Of a DNA stretch of 50,923 nucleotides, positions 9,942 to 18,574 are shown piece by piece. The stretch covers positions 1 through 50,923 of the forward strand of contig JAFVVH010000062.1 of assembly GCA_017502285.1 (NCBI GenBank). The letters are read 5' to 3'. Numbering within the stretch: the first letter of the stretch is position 1; every line of letters begins with the position of its first letter. Below the pieces are notes generated by a model that was not told the DNA's origin, searched no databases, and saw only the letters and a list, made by a program, of their open reading frames with translations. Position numbers and translations under genes: made by a program. Origin of the DNA: Oscillospiraceae bacterium. GTDB taxonomy: Bacteria > Bacillota > Clostridia > Oscillospirales > Oscillospiraceae.

Positions 9942-10761
9942 GAACATTTTGATCATCAACGATATGCCCGGTTACAGCAAGGTGGCCATGGCTGCCATGC
10001 TGCCCATTCTGTCCCACATGGGCCACAGCGTGTATAACCTGCCCACGGCGCTGGTGTCCAATACGCTGGACTACGGCAAGTTCGCCCTGCTGGACACCAC
10101 CGACTACATGACTCAAGTCATCGGGGTGTGGCGGGAGCTGGGCTTTCAGTTCGACTGCATCACTACCGGCTTTCTGGCCGGTGCCCGGCAGGTGGACATC
10201 ATCCGGGACTTTATCGAAAGTCAGAAAAAGGAAGACCTGCTGGTCATGACCGACCCCATTATGGGCGATGACGGCAAGCTCTATAACGGAGTGACGCAGG
10301 AGACGGTGGACAATATGCGCCGCCTCATTGGCGTGGCGGACGTGATCGTTCCCAACCTGACCGAGGCCCAGTTCCTCACCGGCCTGTATGAGGGCCAGCA
10401 GACGCTGACCACTGTGCAGGCCCGTCAGGTGGTGGATGCGTTGCGCGCCTTTGGCCCCCGCTCCGTCATCGTGACCAGCGGTCAGGATGAGGCCACTGGC
10501 AGCCATACCGTCTGGGGCTACGACCACACCACGGAAGAATATTTCTCCATCCCCTATCACCTGGTCAAAGTCCACTTCCCCGGCACGGGAGACATGTTCT
10601 CTGCCGTTCTTGTGGGTGGTCTGCTGCAGGGCAATCCGCTTCAAGCGGCAGTAAAGCGGGCCATGGATGTGCTGGAAAAGCTGGTCTTTCTGGAAAAGGA
10701 CGAGCTGGACAAGAACAAGGGCATCCGCATCGAAAAATTCTTGGACGTGCTCAACGACTAA
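9925..10761 (+). CDS. pdxK: Pyridoxamine/pyridoxal kinase (PfkB superfamily)
   Basis: 278 residues of the ribokinase-like superfamily, most like PdxY/pyridoxamine kinase. It begins with NILIINDMPGYSKVAM, has the phosphate-binding MTDPIMGDDGKLY in the centre and the catalytic GTGD motif (HFPGTGDMF) near residue 215. It would phosphorylate pyridoxal or pyridoxamine to salvage vitamin B6. The ATG sits 9 bp behind GGAGGAGG and 17 bp inside the 3' end of addB. It is wedged between addB and addA; no functional link to recombination is known to me. Substrate preference between pyridoxal, pyridoxamine and hydroxymethylpyrimidine cannot be told. Confidence 0.88.
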   Translation: MKDMSKNILIINDMPGYSKVAMAAMLPILSHMGHSVYNLPTALVSNTLDYGKFALLDTTDYMTQVIGVWRELGFQFDCITTGFLAGARQVDIIRDFIESQKKEDLLVMTDPIMGDDGKLYNGVTQETVDNMRRLIGVADVIVPNLTEAQFLTGLYEGQQTLTTVQARQVVDALRAFGPRSVIVTSGQDEATGSHTVWGYDHTTEEYFSIPYHLVKVHFPGTGDMFSAVLVGGLLQGNPLQAAVKRAMDVLEKLVFLEKDELDKNKGIRIEKFLDVLND

Positions 10762-10794
10762 CATTGATTCCTTGTCACAAAGGAGGTGGCGCGT

Positions 10795-13700
10795 ATGCCG
10801 TTCCCGCTGACAGACGAACAACGACAGGCAGTAGAAAACCGGGGTGGGGCCCTGCTGGTCTCTGCGGCCGCCGGCTCGGGCAAGACCCGGGTGCTGGTGG
10901 AGCGGCTGCTGGACCGGGTAAGCCGCGGTGCGGACATTGACCGTTTTCTGGTCATCACTTATACCAAGGCCGCGGCGGCAGAGCTGCGCAGCCGCATCGC
11001 GCAGGAGCTGAATATTCGCCTTGCCATGCAGCCGGGCGACCGCCATCTGCGCCGGCAGACCACCCTGCTTTACCGGGCTCAGATCTCCACCGTTCATTCC
11101 TTCTGCGCCCAGCTGCTGCGGGAAAATGCCGCCCTGCTGGATCTGGACCCCGACTTCCGCCTGTGTGACGAGGGTGAGGCTGCCCTGCTGCAGGATCAGG
11201 CCCTGTCCCGGGTACTGGAGGAACGGTACGAGCACCTGCAGTCCGGCGACGGTTTCTCCCTGCTGGTGGACACCATGTCCGCCGGACGAGATGACCGCAA
11301 GCTGATGCAAATCGTGCTGGACATCTTCGGACGCATCCAGAGCCATCCCGACCCAGAAGCATGGCTGACCGAGCAGGAGCAGGTCTGGCAGTTGGAAGAT
11401 ATCAGCGATGTGGCCCAGACCCCTTGGGGCGCGGTCCTTATGGCTGAGATCAAGTCACAGGCACAATATGCTCTGGAACAGCTGGGACAGGCCTACCGTC
11501 TGGCCCAGCTGGACAAGGTGCTGCTGGGCAACTACGGCCCCACCCTGTGTCAGAGCATGGATGCGCTGTCTGCGCTGTTAAAGACCCGTGGTTGGGACGA
11601 GGCCTTCGCACTGCTGCCCATTCCCTTCCCCACCGCAGGGGCAAAACGGGGCATACAGGATGAGCAGGCCGCCCAGCAGGTCAAATCCATCCGCTCCACC
11701 GTATCCAAGCGCATGGACAAGCTGGCAGAACACTTTGGTGCAAACAGCAGTTGGCTGCTGACAGACCTGCGGCAGGCCGCTCCCGCGGTCATCGCCCTGC
11801 TTGCCTTGGTCCGTGATTTCGCAGCGGAATATGACCGGGAGAAACGCCGCAAGGGCGTGGTTGATTTTTCCGATTTGGAGCATATGGCCGTTCGTGCCCT
11901 GTATGAGCCGGACAGCGCTGTCCTGTCCCGGCTTGCCCACAGCTGCAGTCTCCGCTTTGATGAAGTGATGGTGGACGAATTTCAGGACACCAATCAGGTG
12001 CAGAATGCCATCTTCCGGGCCGTGTCCGACGGTGGGCGCACCCTGTTTACCGTAGGCGATGTAAAGCAGTCCATCTACCGTTTCCGACTGGCTGATCCCA
12101 CCATCTTTCTGGACCGCTACGCATCCTTCAAGCTATGGAACGAGGCACAGGCGGGCGAGCCGCGCAAGGTGCTGCTCAAGCGCAATTTCCGTTCCCGGCC
12201 GCAGGTGCTGGATGGGGTCAACGACTTGTTCCGCGACCTGATGAGCAAGCAGTTCGGAGAAATGGACTACACCGAGGATCAGGCCCTTGTGCCCGGTGCC
12301 GACTTCCCCGAGGGGGGCGACTACCGGTTGGAGCTGGATGTGGTGGATACGGGCGAAACCGCAGACGAAGACGGCGAGCAGGAAGATAAAAACCTGCTGG
12401 AGGCCCGCAATGCCGCCCTGCGCATCCGTCATCTGCTGGACGAGGGGCTGCAGGTAGAGGGCCGCAGTCTGAAGCCCACGGACATCATGATCCTGCTGCG
12501 CTCCCCCGGTCCTGTACTGCATCATTATATCCGCGCCCTGAACGAACAATCGATCCCCTGGTCCGCCGACGCGGGAGAGGACTTTTTTGAGTCCACGCAG
12601 ATCAATGTTGCCCTTTCCCTGCTGCGCATTGTGGATAACCCACGGCAGGACGTGGCCCTGATCGCTGCCCTGCGCTCCCCGGTATACGATTTTTCCGCCG
12701 ACCGGCTGGCCCAGCTGCGTGCCCAAGCCACAGGCGACTTCTACTCCGCCGTAGTGCAGGCCGCACAGCGGGGAGAGCAGGACTGCGCGGACTTTCTGGA
12801 GGAGCTGGACCGGCTGCGCTTTGGCGCGGGCGACCGCACCTGCAGCCAGCTCATCTGGCACATCTACCAGCAGACCAATCTGCTCGGCCTGTTCTCCGTC
12901 ATGCCCGAGGGCAAGGCCCGGCGGGCCCATTTGCTGTCTCTTTACGAGCTGGCCCAGCGTCAGGAGAGCGCAGGCTGCCAAACGCTGTTTGAGTTTCTTC
13001 TGCGACTGGACCGCATGCGCGCCAACGGCCAGCGGCTGCTGTCCGGCATTGCCCGGGAGCATGAGGGCGTTCGTATCATGTCCATCCACCGTTCCAAGGG
13101 CTTGGAGGCTCCGGTGGTTCTGGTGTGCGGCCTTGGCCGCCGCTTCAACCGGGATGACTCCATGCGTCCGGTGCTGTTCCACTCCAAGCTTGGCGTGGGC
13201 CCAAAATATCTGGACCCGAAGCGGCACATCGAACTCAACACACTGGCCAGACGGGCCGTGGCGTTGACGCTGGAACGGGAAATGCTGGCAGAAGAACTGC
13301 GCCTTCTGTATGTCGCCATGACCCGGGCGCGGGAAAAGCTCATTCTCTCCATGTCCCTGCCAAAAATGGCACGCACATTGGTCGCTTTACGGGATGAAAC
13401 CGCCAGTCCCGTTCCCCCTCAGGCTCTTGCAGAGTGCCCCTGTATGGGGCACTGGATCCTGTTGTCCGTGCTCAACCGCCGCTGCGGTCAGCCTTTGCGG
13501 GAGATTGCCGGTCTGTCTGCCCCGGCGGATACCGACTATTCCATGGCATGGGATGTGCGGATCGTAAACGGCGGAGCGTTGGAGGAAAATGCGTGCAAAC
13601 ATGCGGCGGACACCTGGAATAACCCGCCTGCGCCGGACGAGGATTCCCTTTTGGACGCCTTCCGCTGGCACTATACCCACCAAAGTGCGGTGGATACCCC

Positions 13701-14337
13701 CTCCAAACTCACCGCCACCCAGCTAAAGGGCAGAGAACTGGACCGGGAAGCGGCAGAGGACACCCCTCCCCCCCTCTCTTCCCTTCCCACACCCTTGTCC
13801 CGACCGCAATTTGCCGCGGAAAAGTTGGGACTCACCTCCGCACAGCGGGGCAATGCCCTGCATCTGGTAATGCAGTATTTGGATTTTGCCCGCACCGGAA
13901 GCAAAGAAGAGATCGCCCAACAGATTCGCGAGCTGGTGGAAGGAGAATTTATCGATGACCTGCAGGCGCAGGCCGCCGACCCGGAACAGCTGGTTCAATT
14001 CTTCCGCTCGGAGCTGGGCCGGGAACTGGCCGCGGTCAATCCCCATCGTGAATTCAAATTTTCCATGCTGGTCCCCGCCGAGGAGTATTATCCCGGTGTG
14101 GAGGGTGAGCAGGTACTTCTTCAGGGTGTGGTGGACTGCTGGTTTGAGGATGCTGACAGCGTCACCGTAATCGACTTCAAAAGTGACCGGGTGGACGAAA
14201 GCACCGTACAGCAGCGCGCCTTGGACTACCGCCCGCAGCTGGAGGCCTATGCTCTGGCCCTGTCCCGGCTGACCGGAAAGCCTGTCAAACGGCGAGTGCT
14301 GTGGTTCTTCGCCCTGAATCAGGCCGTGGAAGTGTGA
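10795..14337 (+). CDS. addA: ATP-dependent helicase/nuclease subunit AddA
   Basis: 1180 residues from the ATG at 10795, 8 bp behind AAAGGAGG; an in-frame GTG at 10786 overlaps the ribosome site. It is a UvrD-like superfamily 1 helicase: Walker A SAAAGSGKTR near residues 23-32, motif II VDEFQDTNQ near 392, then VGDVKQSIYRFR. The C-terminal PD-(D/E)XK nuclease has VIDFKSDRVDE near residue 1124. With AddB it unwinds and degrades broken DNA ends until it meets a Chi-like sequence. Both nuclease domains are intact, as in a genuine two-nuclease AddAB. It ends about 60 bp before the rpmE promoter region. Confidence 0.97.
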   Translation: MPFPLTDEQRQAVENRGGALLVSAAAGSGKTRVLVERLLDRVSRGADIDRFLVITYTKAAAAELRSRIAQELNIRLAMQPGDRHLRRQTTLLYRAQISTVHSFCAQLLRENAALLDLDPDFRLCDEGEAALLQDQALSRVLEERYEHLQSGDGFSLLVDTMSAGRDDRKLMQIVLDIFGRIQSHPDPEAWLTEQEQVWQLEDISDVAQTPWGAVLMAEIKSQAQYALEQLGQAYRLAQLDKVLLGNYGPTLCQSMDALSALLKTRGWDEAFALLPIPFPTAGAKRGIQDEQAAQQVKSIRSTVSKRMDKLAEHFGANSSWLLTDLRQAAPAVIALLALVRDFAAEYDREKRRKGVVDFSDLEHMAVRALYEPDSAVLSRLAHSCSLRFDEVMVDEFQDTNQVQNAIFRAVSDGGRTLFTVGDVKQSIYRFRLADPTIFLDRYASFKLWNEAQAGEPRKVLLKRNFRSRPQVLDGVNDLFRDLMSKQFGEMDYTEDQALVPGADFPEGGDYRLELDVVDTGETADEDGEQEDKNLLEARNAALRIRHLLDEGLQVEGRSLKPTDIMILLRSPGPVLHHYIRALNEQSIPWSADAGEDFFESTQINVALSLLRIVDNPRQDVALIAALRSPVYDFSADRLAQLRAQATGDFYSAVVQAAQRGEQDCADFLEELDRLRFGAGDRTCSQLIWHIYQQTNLLGLFSVMPEGKARRAHLLSLYELAQRQESAGCQTLFEFLLRLDRMRANGQRLLSGIAREHEGVRIMSIHRSKGLEAPVVLVCGLGRRFNRDDSMRPVLFHSKLGVGPKYLDPKRHIELNTLARRAVALTLEREMLAEELRLLYVAMTRAREKLILSMSLPKMARTLVALRDETASPVPPQALAECPCMGHWILLSVLNRRCGQPLREIAGLSAPADTDYSMAWDVRIVNGGALEENACKHAADTWNNPPAPDEDSLLDAFRWHYTHQSAVDTPSKLTATQLKGRELDREAAEDTPPPLSSLPTPLSRPQFAAEKLGLTSAQRGNALHLVMQYLDFARTGSKEEIAQQIRELVEGEFIDDLQAQAADPEQLVQFFRSELGRELAAVNPHREFKFSMLVPAEEYYPGVEGEQVLLQGVVDCWFEDADSVTVIDFKSDRVDESTVQQRALDYRPQLEAYALALSRLTGKPVKRRVLWFFALNQAVEV

Positions 14338-14374
14338 AAAGTGAAAAAATCCCGAAAAAATTCTTGTAAAAGCC

Positions 14375-14403
14375 TTGCAATTCCGAAACGACCATGCTAT
14401 ACT
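14375..14403 (+). promoter_or_regulatory. Sigma-A promoter of rpmE
   Basis: TTGCAA (14375-14380), 17 bp, TATACT (14398-14403), 50 bp upstream of the rpmE start. Confidence 0.8.
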
Positions 14404-14453
14404 ATCACATGCGCTTTCCAGAAAACCCTTATAAATGAAAGAGGTGAACACAA

Positions 14454-14657
14454 ATGAAGGAAGGCATCCATCCCAACTATGAGCAGACCACCATTCGCTG
14501 CGCCTGCGGTAACGTGATCGAGACCGGCTCTACCAAGACCGACATCCGCGTGGAAGTTTGCTCCAAGTGTCACCCCTTCTACACCGGCAAGCAGAAGATG
14601 GTGGATACTGGCGGTCGTGTCAGCCGCTTCAACAAGAAGTTCGGCCTGGACAAGTAA
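14454..14657 (+). CDS. rpmE: 50S ribosomal protein L31
   Basis: 67 residues, full length. It starts [19 protein letters not shown] and keeps both zinc-binding pairs (CACG near residue 16, CSKC near 36), so it is the zinc-containing C+ form rather than the zinc-independent paralogue made under zinc starvation. It bridges the 50S and 30S subunits. AGAGGTG precedes the ATG. It has its own promoter and terminator. Confidence 0.98.
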   Translation: MKEGIHPNYEQTTIRCACGNVIETGSTKTDIRVEVCSKCHPFYTGKQKMVDTGGRVSRFNKKFGLDK

Positions 14658-14673
14658 GATCCGCATTCAAAAA

Positions 14674-14697
14674 CCGCACCTTTTGGTGCGGTTTTTT
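14674..14697 (+). terminator. Terminator of rpmE
   Basis: CCGCACC-TTTT-GGTGCGG stem with flanking A and T tracts, 16 bp after the stop. Confidence 0.9.
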
Positions 14698-14743
14698 GTA
14701 TATTGGCATATAATAATACATACGACAGAAAGGAAGCTGCACA

Positions 14744-15286
14744 ATGGATAAAATGAACCTACCCGGTATCGGCATGCGAAAAATCAAAAGTCTGCTGGCA
14801 GTGTCCCTGTCCTTTGTGATCTGGCAGGTGGTGCGCATTTGGCTGCCACAGCTGGAGGTGCATCCCCTGTTCGGCTATGTCTACTCCATCATCGAAATGC
14901 GAGACAGCGCGGAGAAAACCAAAAAGTTCAGCAAATACCGCATCAAAGCCACCCTGCTGGGTCTTGCCATGGGTTTGAGCGCCCTTCCCCTCAGTGTGCG
15001 TTTCGGCGCCTATGCAGGTAGCGGTATTGTCCACCTGTTGGCCGACATGGTCATCATTCTATTGGGCATCCTGATCACCCTTTGGCTCGCCGAGCTTCTG
15101 GGGTGCGAAAACCTCTGCGGTATTGCCGCTGTCATCTTTGTCATCTGTCTGGTGCGGGACAGAAATTCCGTCGTCAACATCTATCTCTATGCCATTTTAA
15201 GAGTGTGTCAGACGCTGTTGGGCATTTTCTCCGCCTGGGTCGTCAACACTCGACTGTTCCCCTATCCGGGCAAGGATGTCGACTGA
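14744..15286 (+). CDS. FUSC / aromatic acid exporter-like membrane protein
   Basis: 180 residues with four to six hydrophobic segments (about 15-33, 65-80, 92-118, 122-138, 145-165). The layout and the segment with RDSAEKTKKF between the first two helices fit the membrane half of the FUSC/ArAE_1 (DUF939-like) family; the longer members carry an additional C-terminal soluble domain that is absent here. The AAAGGAAG site precedes the ATG. A TATAAT-like box lies at 14709-14714 without a clear -35. Its neighbours (flavin reductase-like protein, HflX, YigZ) do not reveal a substrate. Exporter function is inferred from the family only. Confidence 0.75.
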   Translation: MDKMNLPGIGMRKIKSLLAVSLSFVIWQVVRIWLPQLEVHPLFGYVYSIIEMRDSAEKTKKFSKYRIKATLLGLAMGLSALPLSVRFGAYAGSGIVHLLADMVIILLGILITLWLAELLGCENLCGIAAVIFVICLVRDRNSVVNIYLYAILRVCQTLLGIFSAWVVNTRLFPYPGKDVD

Positions 15287-15310
15287 CATATCAAACAGGA
15301 GGGTCATGCT

Positions 15311-15814
15311 ATGCTGCGAAAAATCCAACCCAACGAACTGAAGGAAAACGTGTTCTCCCTCATCGGCGACGAGTGGATGCTCATCACCGCGGGCACCGCG
15401 GAGCGGTGCAACACCATGACCGCCAGCTGGGGTGGCTTGGGTGTGCTGTGGGGCGAGCCTGCCGCCACCATCTACGTGCGCCCCCAGCGCTACACCAAGG
15501 AATTCATCGACCGGGAGGAATACTTCACCCTTTGCTTCTTCGGTCCGGAATATAAAAAAGAGCTGGCCCTGTGCGGCTCCAAAAGCGGCCGTGAGCTGGA
15601 TAAGATCAAGGAGTGCAACTTTACCGTTTCCTGCACACAAGAGGGTGTGCCCTATTTTGAGCAAGCCCGTCTGGTGCTGGTGTGCCGCAAGCGGTACGCG
15701 CAGGAAATGGACGCAGAAGCTATGCCTGCGGATGTGAAAGAAAAGTGGTATCCCAACCGGGATTACCACACCATGTATATGGGCCAGATCGTGGAGGCCT
15801 ACACCGAAGATTGA
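15311..15814 (+). CDS. Flavoredoxin / flavin reductase-like FMN-binding protein
   Basis: 167 residues with the split-barrel flavin reductase-like fold. The early TAGTAERCNTMTASWGG segment and the IYVRPQRYTKEFI stretch are typical of the flavoredoxin-type subgroup common in anaerobes, which bind FMN and carry electrons or reduce small molecules. The cysteines at CNTMT and ALCGSKSG are conserved in relatives as I recall them. The ATG follows CAGGAGGGTCATGCT. hflX starts 13 bp after the stop. The electron donor and acceptor are unknown. Confidence 0.82.
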   Translation: MLRKIQPNELKENVFSLIGDEWMLITAGTAERCNTMTASWGGLGVLWGEPAATIYVRPQRYTKEFIDREEYFTLCFFGPEYKKELALCGSKSGRELDKIKECNFTVSCTQEGVPYFEQARLVLVCRKRYAQEMDAEAMPADVKEKWYPNRDYHTMYMGQIVEAYTED

Positions 15815-15827
15815 CCCGGAGGTTTTT

Positions 15828-17117
15828 ATGACCGAAAACAACACCCAGGAAAAAATCGAAAAGGCTGTGCTTGTGGGTCTGAGTGCCCACAGCCTGAACA
15901 ACGACGAGAATGCCACCGACAGCTCCATGGAGGAGCTTGCCGCCCTGTTGGAAACGGCGGGCGGCAAGTGCGTGGGCGTGGTCACCCAGTCCAAGGACAG
16001 CCCCGACCCCCGCACCTTCATCGGCGAGGGCAAGGTGGCCGAGGTAAAGGAACTGGTACAGGCCATGGGCGCGGACATGGTAGTCTTTGACAACAGCCTG
16101 TCTCCTTCCCAGCAGCGGGTGCTGACGGAGGATCTTGGGGTATCCGTACTGGATCGCTCCGCCCTTATTCTGGACATTTTCGCACAGCGGGCCCGCACCC
16201 GCGAGGGCCGCCTGCAGGTGGAATTGGCCCAGTACAAATACCTGCTGCCCCGGCTGCTGGGCATGTGGAAGCATCTGGAACGACAGGAGGGTGCCATCGG
16301 CACCCGCGGCCCCGGCGAAACCCAGCTGGAAAGTGACCGCCGCCACATCCACCGCAAGATCTCAAAGCTGGAGTCTGAGCTGAAAGAGGTGCGCCGCATC
16401 CGGGGTGTACAGCGGGAACGGCGTATCAAAAACGAAGTGCCCGTGGTAGCCATCGTAGGCTATACCAACGCAGGCAAATCCACCCTGCTCAACAAGCTGA
16501 CCGGGGCGGACATTCCTGCCAACAACCGTCTGTTCGACACCCTGGACACCACCACCCGCACCCTTGAAATCTCTGACACCTGCACCGTGCTCATCTCCGA
16601 TACCGTAGGCTTTATCTCCAAGCTGCCCCACCATCTGGTGGAGGCCTTCAAGGCCACACTGGAGGAGCTGGAATATGCCGACCTGCTGCTGCACGTCATC
16701 GACGCGTCCAACCCCGAGTGGCGGGATCAGGCGGCGGTGGTGGACAACCTGATTCGGGAACTGGGTGCGGAGCAGACACCCCGCCTCGAGGTGTTCAACA
16801 AGTGCGACCGCTACGTGGGCGAAATTCGCCCCCACGGCGAGAATATCGTCTCCATCTCCGCAAAGACCGGCGAGGGCATGGACCAGCTGCTGGAAGCCAT
16901 CGGCAAACGGCTGGACAGCGGCGCAAAACGGGTGACCATTCACCTGCCCTATGACAAGGGCGGTATTCTGGAGGCCCTGTACCGGGACGCAAAGGTGGAG
17001 CAGGTAGATTACACCGAAACCATCGACGTTGTGGCAGTCTGTACCCCCAAGACCATCGGACAGCTTGGTCCGCTGGTGGAGGGTTGGCAGCCCCACAAGG
17101 AGCCTTGGGAAGACTAA
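15828..17117 (+). CDS. hflX: GTPase HflX
   Basis: 429 residues. The N-terminal HflX domain (about 1-190) has GEGKVAEVKELV and the glycine-rich ARTREGRLQVELAQ helix region. The GTPase domain carries G1 GYTNAGKS (about 209-216), G3 DTVGF and G4 FNKCD. HflX binds the 50S E site and can split stalled or heat-damaged 70S ribosomes. The ATG follows CCGGAGG. The gene is in a tight + strand cluster with the FMN protein before it and the YigZ-family gene 19 bp after it. No odd residues seen. Confidence 0.97.
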   Translation: MTENNTQEKIEKAVLVGLSAHSLNNDENATDSSMEELAALLETAGGKCVGVVTQSKDSPDPRTFIGEGKVAEVKELVQAMGADMVVFDNSLSPSQQRVLTEDLGVSVLDRSALILDIFAQRARTREGRLQVELAQYKYLLPRLLGMWKHLERQEGAIGTRGPGETQLESDRRHIHRKISKLESELKEVRRIRGVQRERRIKNEVPVVAIVGYTNAGKSTLLNKLTGADIPANNRLFDTLDTTTRTLEISDTCTVLISDTVGFISKLPHHLVEAFKATLEELEYADLLLHVIDASNPEWRDQAAVVDNLIRELGAEQTPRLEVFNKCDRYVGEIRPHGENIVSISAKTGEGMDQLLEAIGKRLDSGAKRVTIHLPYDKGGILEALYRDAKVEQVDYTETIDVVAVCTPKTIGQLGPLVEGWQPHKEPWED

Positions 17118-17136
17118 AAGACAGGAGGCAATCTCC

Positions 17137-17772
17137 ATGACCGAATATTATATCCCCACCAAACGCAGTGAGGCGCGGCTGGTGGAGAAGCGCTCGGAAT
17201 TCATCGGCCGTGTCTGGCGGGTGGAGAACGAGGAGGAGGCTCGCACCTGCATCGAGGCCACCCGAAAAAAGGACTATGCCGCCAACCACCACTGCTGGTG
17301 CTATCTTATTCAGGACGGCCCGGTGCGTTACTCCGACGACGGTGAGCCCCAGGGCACGGCGGGACAGCCCATGCTCAACGTGTTCCAGCGGGAGGGTGTG
17401 GTCAACGTGTGCTGCGTGGTCACCCGTTACTTCGGCGGCATTCTGCTGGGTGCGGGCGGTCTGGTACGTGCCTACACCCAGAGCGCCAAAGACGCATTGG
17501 ATGCGGCGGGCATTTCGGTGGTGCGCCGCTGGGTGGCCATGGAGCTGCCCTGTACTTACAATCAGTTTGAGACCATGCGCCGTGAGGTCACTTCCTTCGG
17601 CGGCGTAGTAGAAAACATCGACTACGGTGCGGATGTGGTACTGTCGCTACTGCTGCCTGAGGAGCGCTCCGAAGATTTCATTGCCCGAATCATCGACGTG
17701 ACCGCCGGATCGGTGGAGCCGCTGGTCAGCGGCGAGCAGTTCAAGGACGTCCCCTTCCGGGAACCAAAATAA
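17137..17772 (+). CDS. YigZ/IMPACT-family protein
   Basis: 211 residues from the ATG at 17137, 6 bp behind AGGAGGCA; the open frame extends upstream into hflX without a ribosome site. The N-terminal UPF0029 domain has the family signature region DDGEPQGTAGQP followed by TRYFGGILLGAGGLVRAY. The C-terminal ferredoxin-like domain is DUF1949-like. Eukaryotic IMPACT regulates Gcn2; the bacterial role is unsettled, with ribosome or nucleic-acid binding suggested. A convergent terminator follows immediately. Confidence 0.93.
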   Translation: MTEYYIPTKRSEARLVEKRSEFIGRVWRVENEEEARTCIEATRKKDYAANHHCWCYLIQDGPVRYSDDGEPQGTAGQPMLNVFQREGVVNVCCVVTRYFGGILLGAGGLVRAYTQSAKDALDAAGISVVRRWVAMELPCTYNQFETMRREVTSFGGVVENIDYGADVVLSLLLPEERSEDFIARIIDVTAGSVEPLVSGEQFKDVPFREPK

Positions 17773-17779
17773 AATCAAA

Positions 17780-17807
17780 ACACCGCAGCCAACAGGCCGC
17801 GGTGTTT
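17780..17807. terminator. Bidirectional terminator
   Basis: ACACCGC (17780-17786) pairs with GCGGTGT (17799-17805) and the inner GCC/GGC can extend the stem; A and T tracts flank both sides. It lies between two convergent genes and probably serves both. Confidence 0.78.
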
Positions 17808-17813
17808 GTTGTT

Positions 17814-18467
17814 TTATTTCTGCCTTTGCCGCAGATCCAGCCAGATACACCCGGCGCATTGCAGGGCGATCAGCAACAAAATCAGGACGGCACAGTTTTG
17901 GAAAAAGTCCACCGGTAAAATTCGGATGATCCCGTCCGTATGGGGATCAAAGTACCAGTTATATTTGCCGGGGAAAGCCGCTGCGTGAAACAGCAAAAAG
18001 GCCCGCTCAAAATCCAGCGCGGCAAGGCCGCCTATTACCATGATAGCTACCCACAGCCCCACACTTCCCCAAAGGGCGAATCCGTGGCCCAAAAAGCGGT
18101 GCGGACGCACCGGACTTTTGCGTCCCAACAACATCCAGCCCAGCAGAATCAAACCACACACAAGCGCCGTCCTCAGGTCAAACAGGAACAGCCCACGCAC
18201 ATCAACAAAGTGTGCCCGGCCCGATGGCGACCACGGCAGGATGCCTGCGGAAAATTCCTCTGCCCGCCCGGTACAGAAGTCCATCACCTCGTCATAGGCC
18301 TGTACCATCTGCTCCCGGCTCAGTCCGGTCTTTTCCTCCAGCCCCAGTACTCCGATATGGGCATAGTAAAAGGGCCGCAGCAGGACGGGAACTGCAACAG
18401 ACACCGACAGAATAAACACCGCCGTTGTCAGTGCCAGCACCACAGCCAGCAGTTTGCTCCGCCGCAT
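17814..18467 (-). CDS. TIGR01906/DUF1461-like integral membrane protein
   Basis: 217 residues from the ATG at 18467; an upstream TTG in frame would lie inside the ribosome site region. Membrane segments lie near residues 7-28, 95-113, 130-150 and 185-203. The long loop between the first two contains the LSREQMV...YDEVMDF pattern and the later YNWYFDP segment that are typical of this family of clostridial membrane proteins. No function is known. It is a single-gene unit between two terminators. Confidence 0.82.
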   Translation of the reverse strand: MRRSKLLAVVLALTTAVFILSVSVAVPVLLRPFYYAHIGVLGLEEKTGLSREQMVQAYDEVMDFCTGRAEEFSAGILPWSPSGRAHFVDVRGLFLFDLRTALVCGLILLGWMLLGRKSPVRPHRFLGHGFALWGSVGLWVAIMVIGGLAALDFERAFLLFHAAAFPGKYNWYFDPHTDGIIRILPVDFFQNCAVLILLLIALQCAGCIWLDLRQRQK

Positions 18468-18530
18468 AACCTCACCCTTTTCCTCCAAATTACTGCTATC
18501 ATATCACATAAAACAGTCGAATAATAGCAT

Positions 18531-18565
18531 AAAACGGCGCAGACGAGCTTCGTCTGCGCCGTTTT
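18531..18565 (-). terminator. Terminator of the nfnAB transcript
   Basis: A 16-bp perfect stem (AAAACGGCGCAGACGA with its complement, 3-nt loop) lies 10 bp after the nfnB stop. The tail on the minus strand is TTTTATGCTATTATT. Confidence 0.85.
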
Positions 18566-18574
18566 CGGTTTGAA

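Noticed and set aside
9655-11346. Minus-strand open frame across addB end, pdxK and addA start
   Set aside because: It crosses three clear genes in antisense and has no motifs.
17029-17136. Longer start for the YigZ-family gene
   Set aside because: The extension lies in hflX and has no ribosome site; AGGAGG precedes the ATG at 17137.
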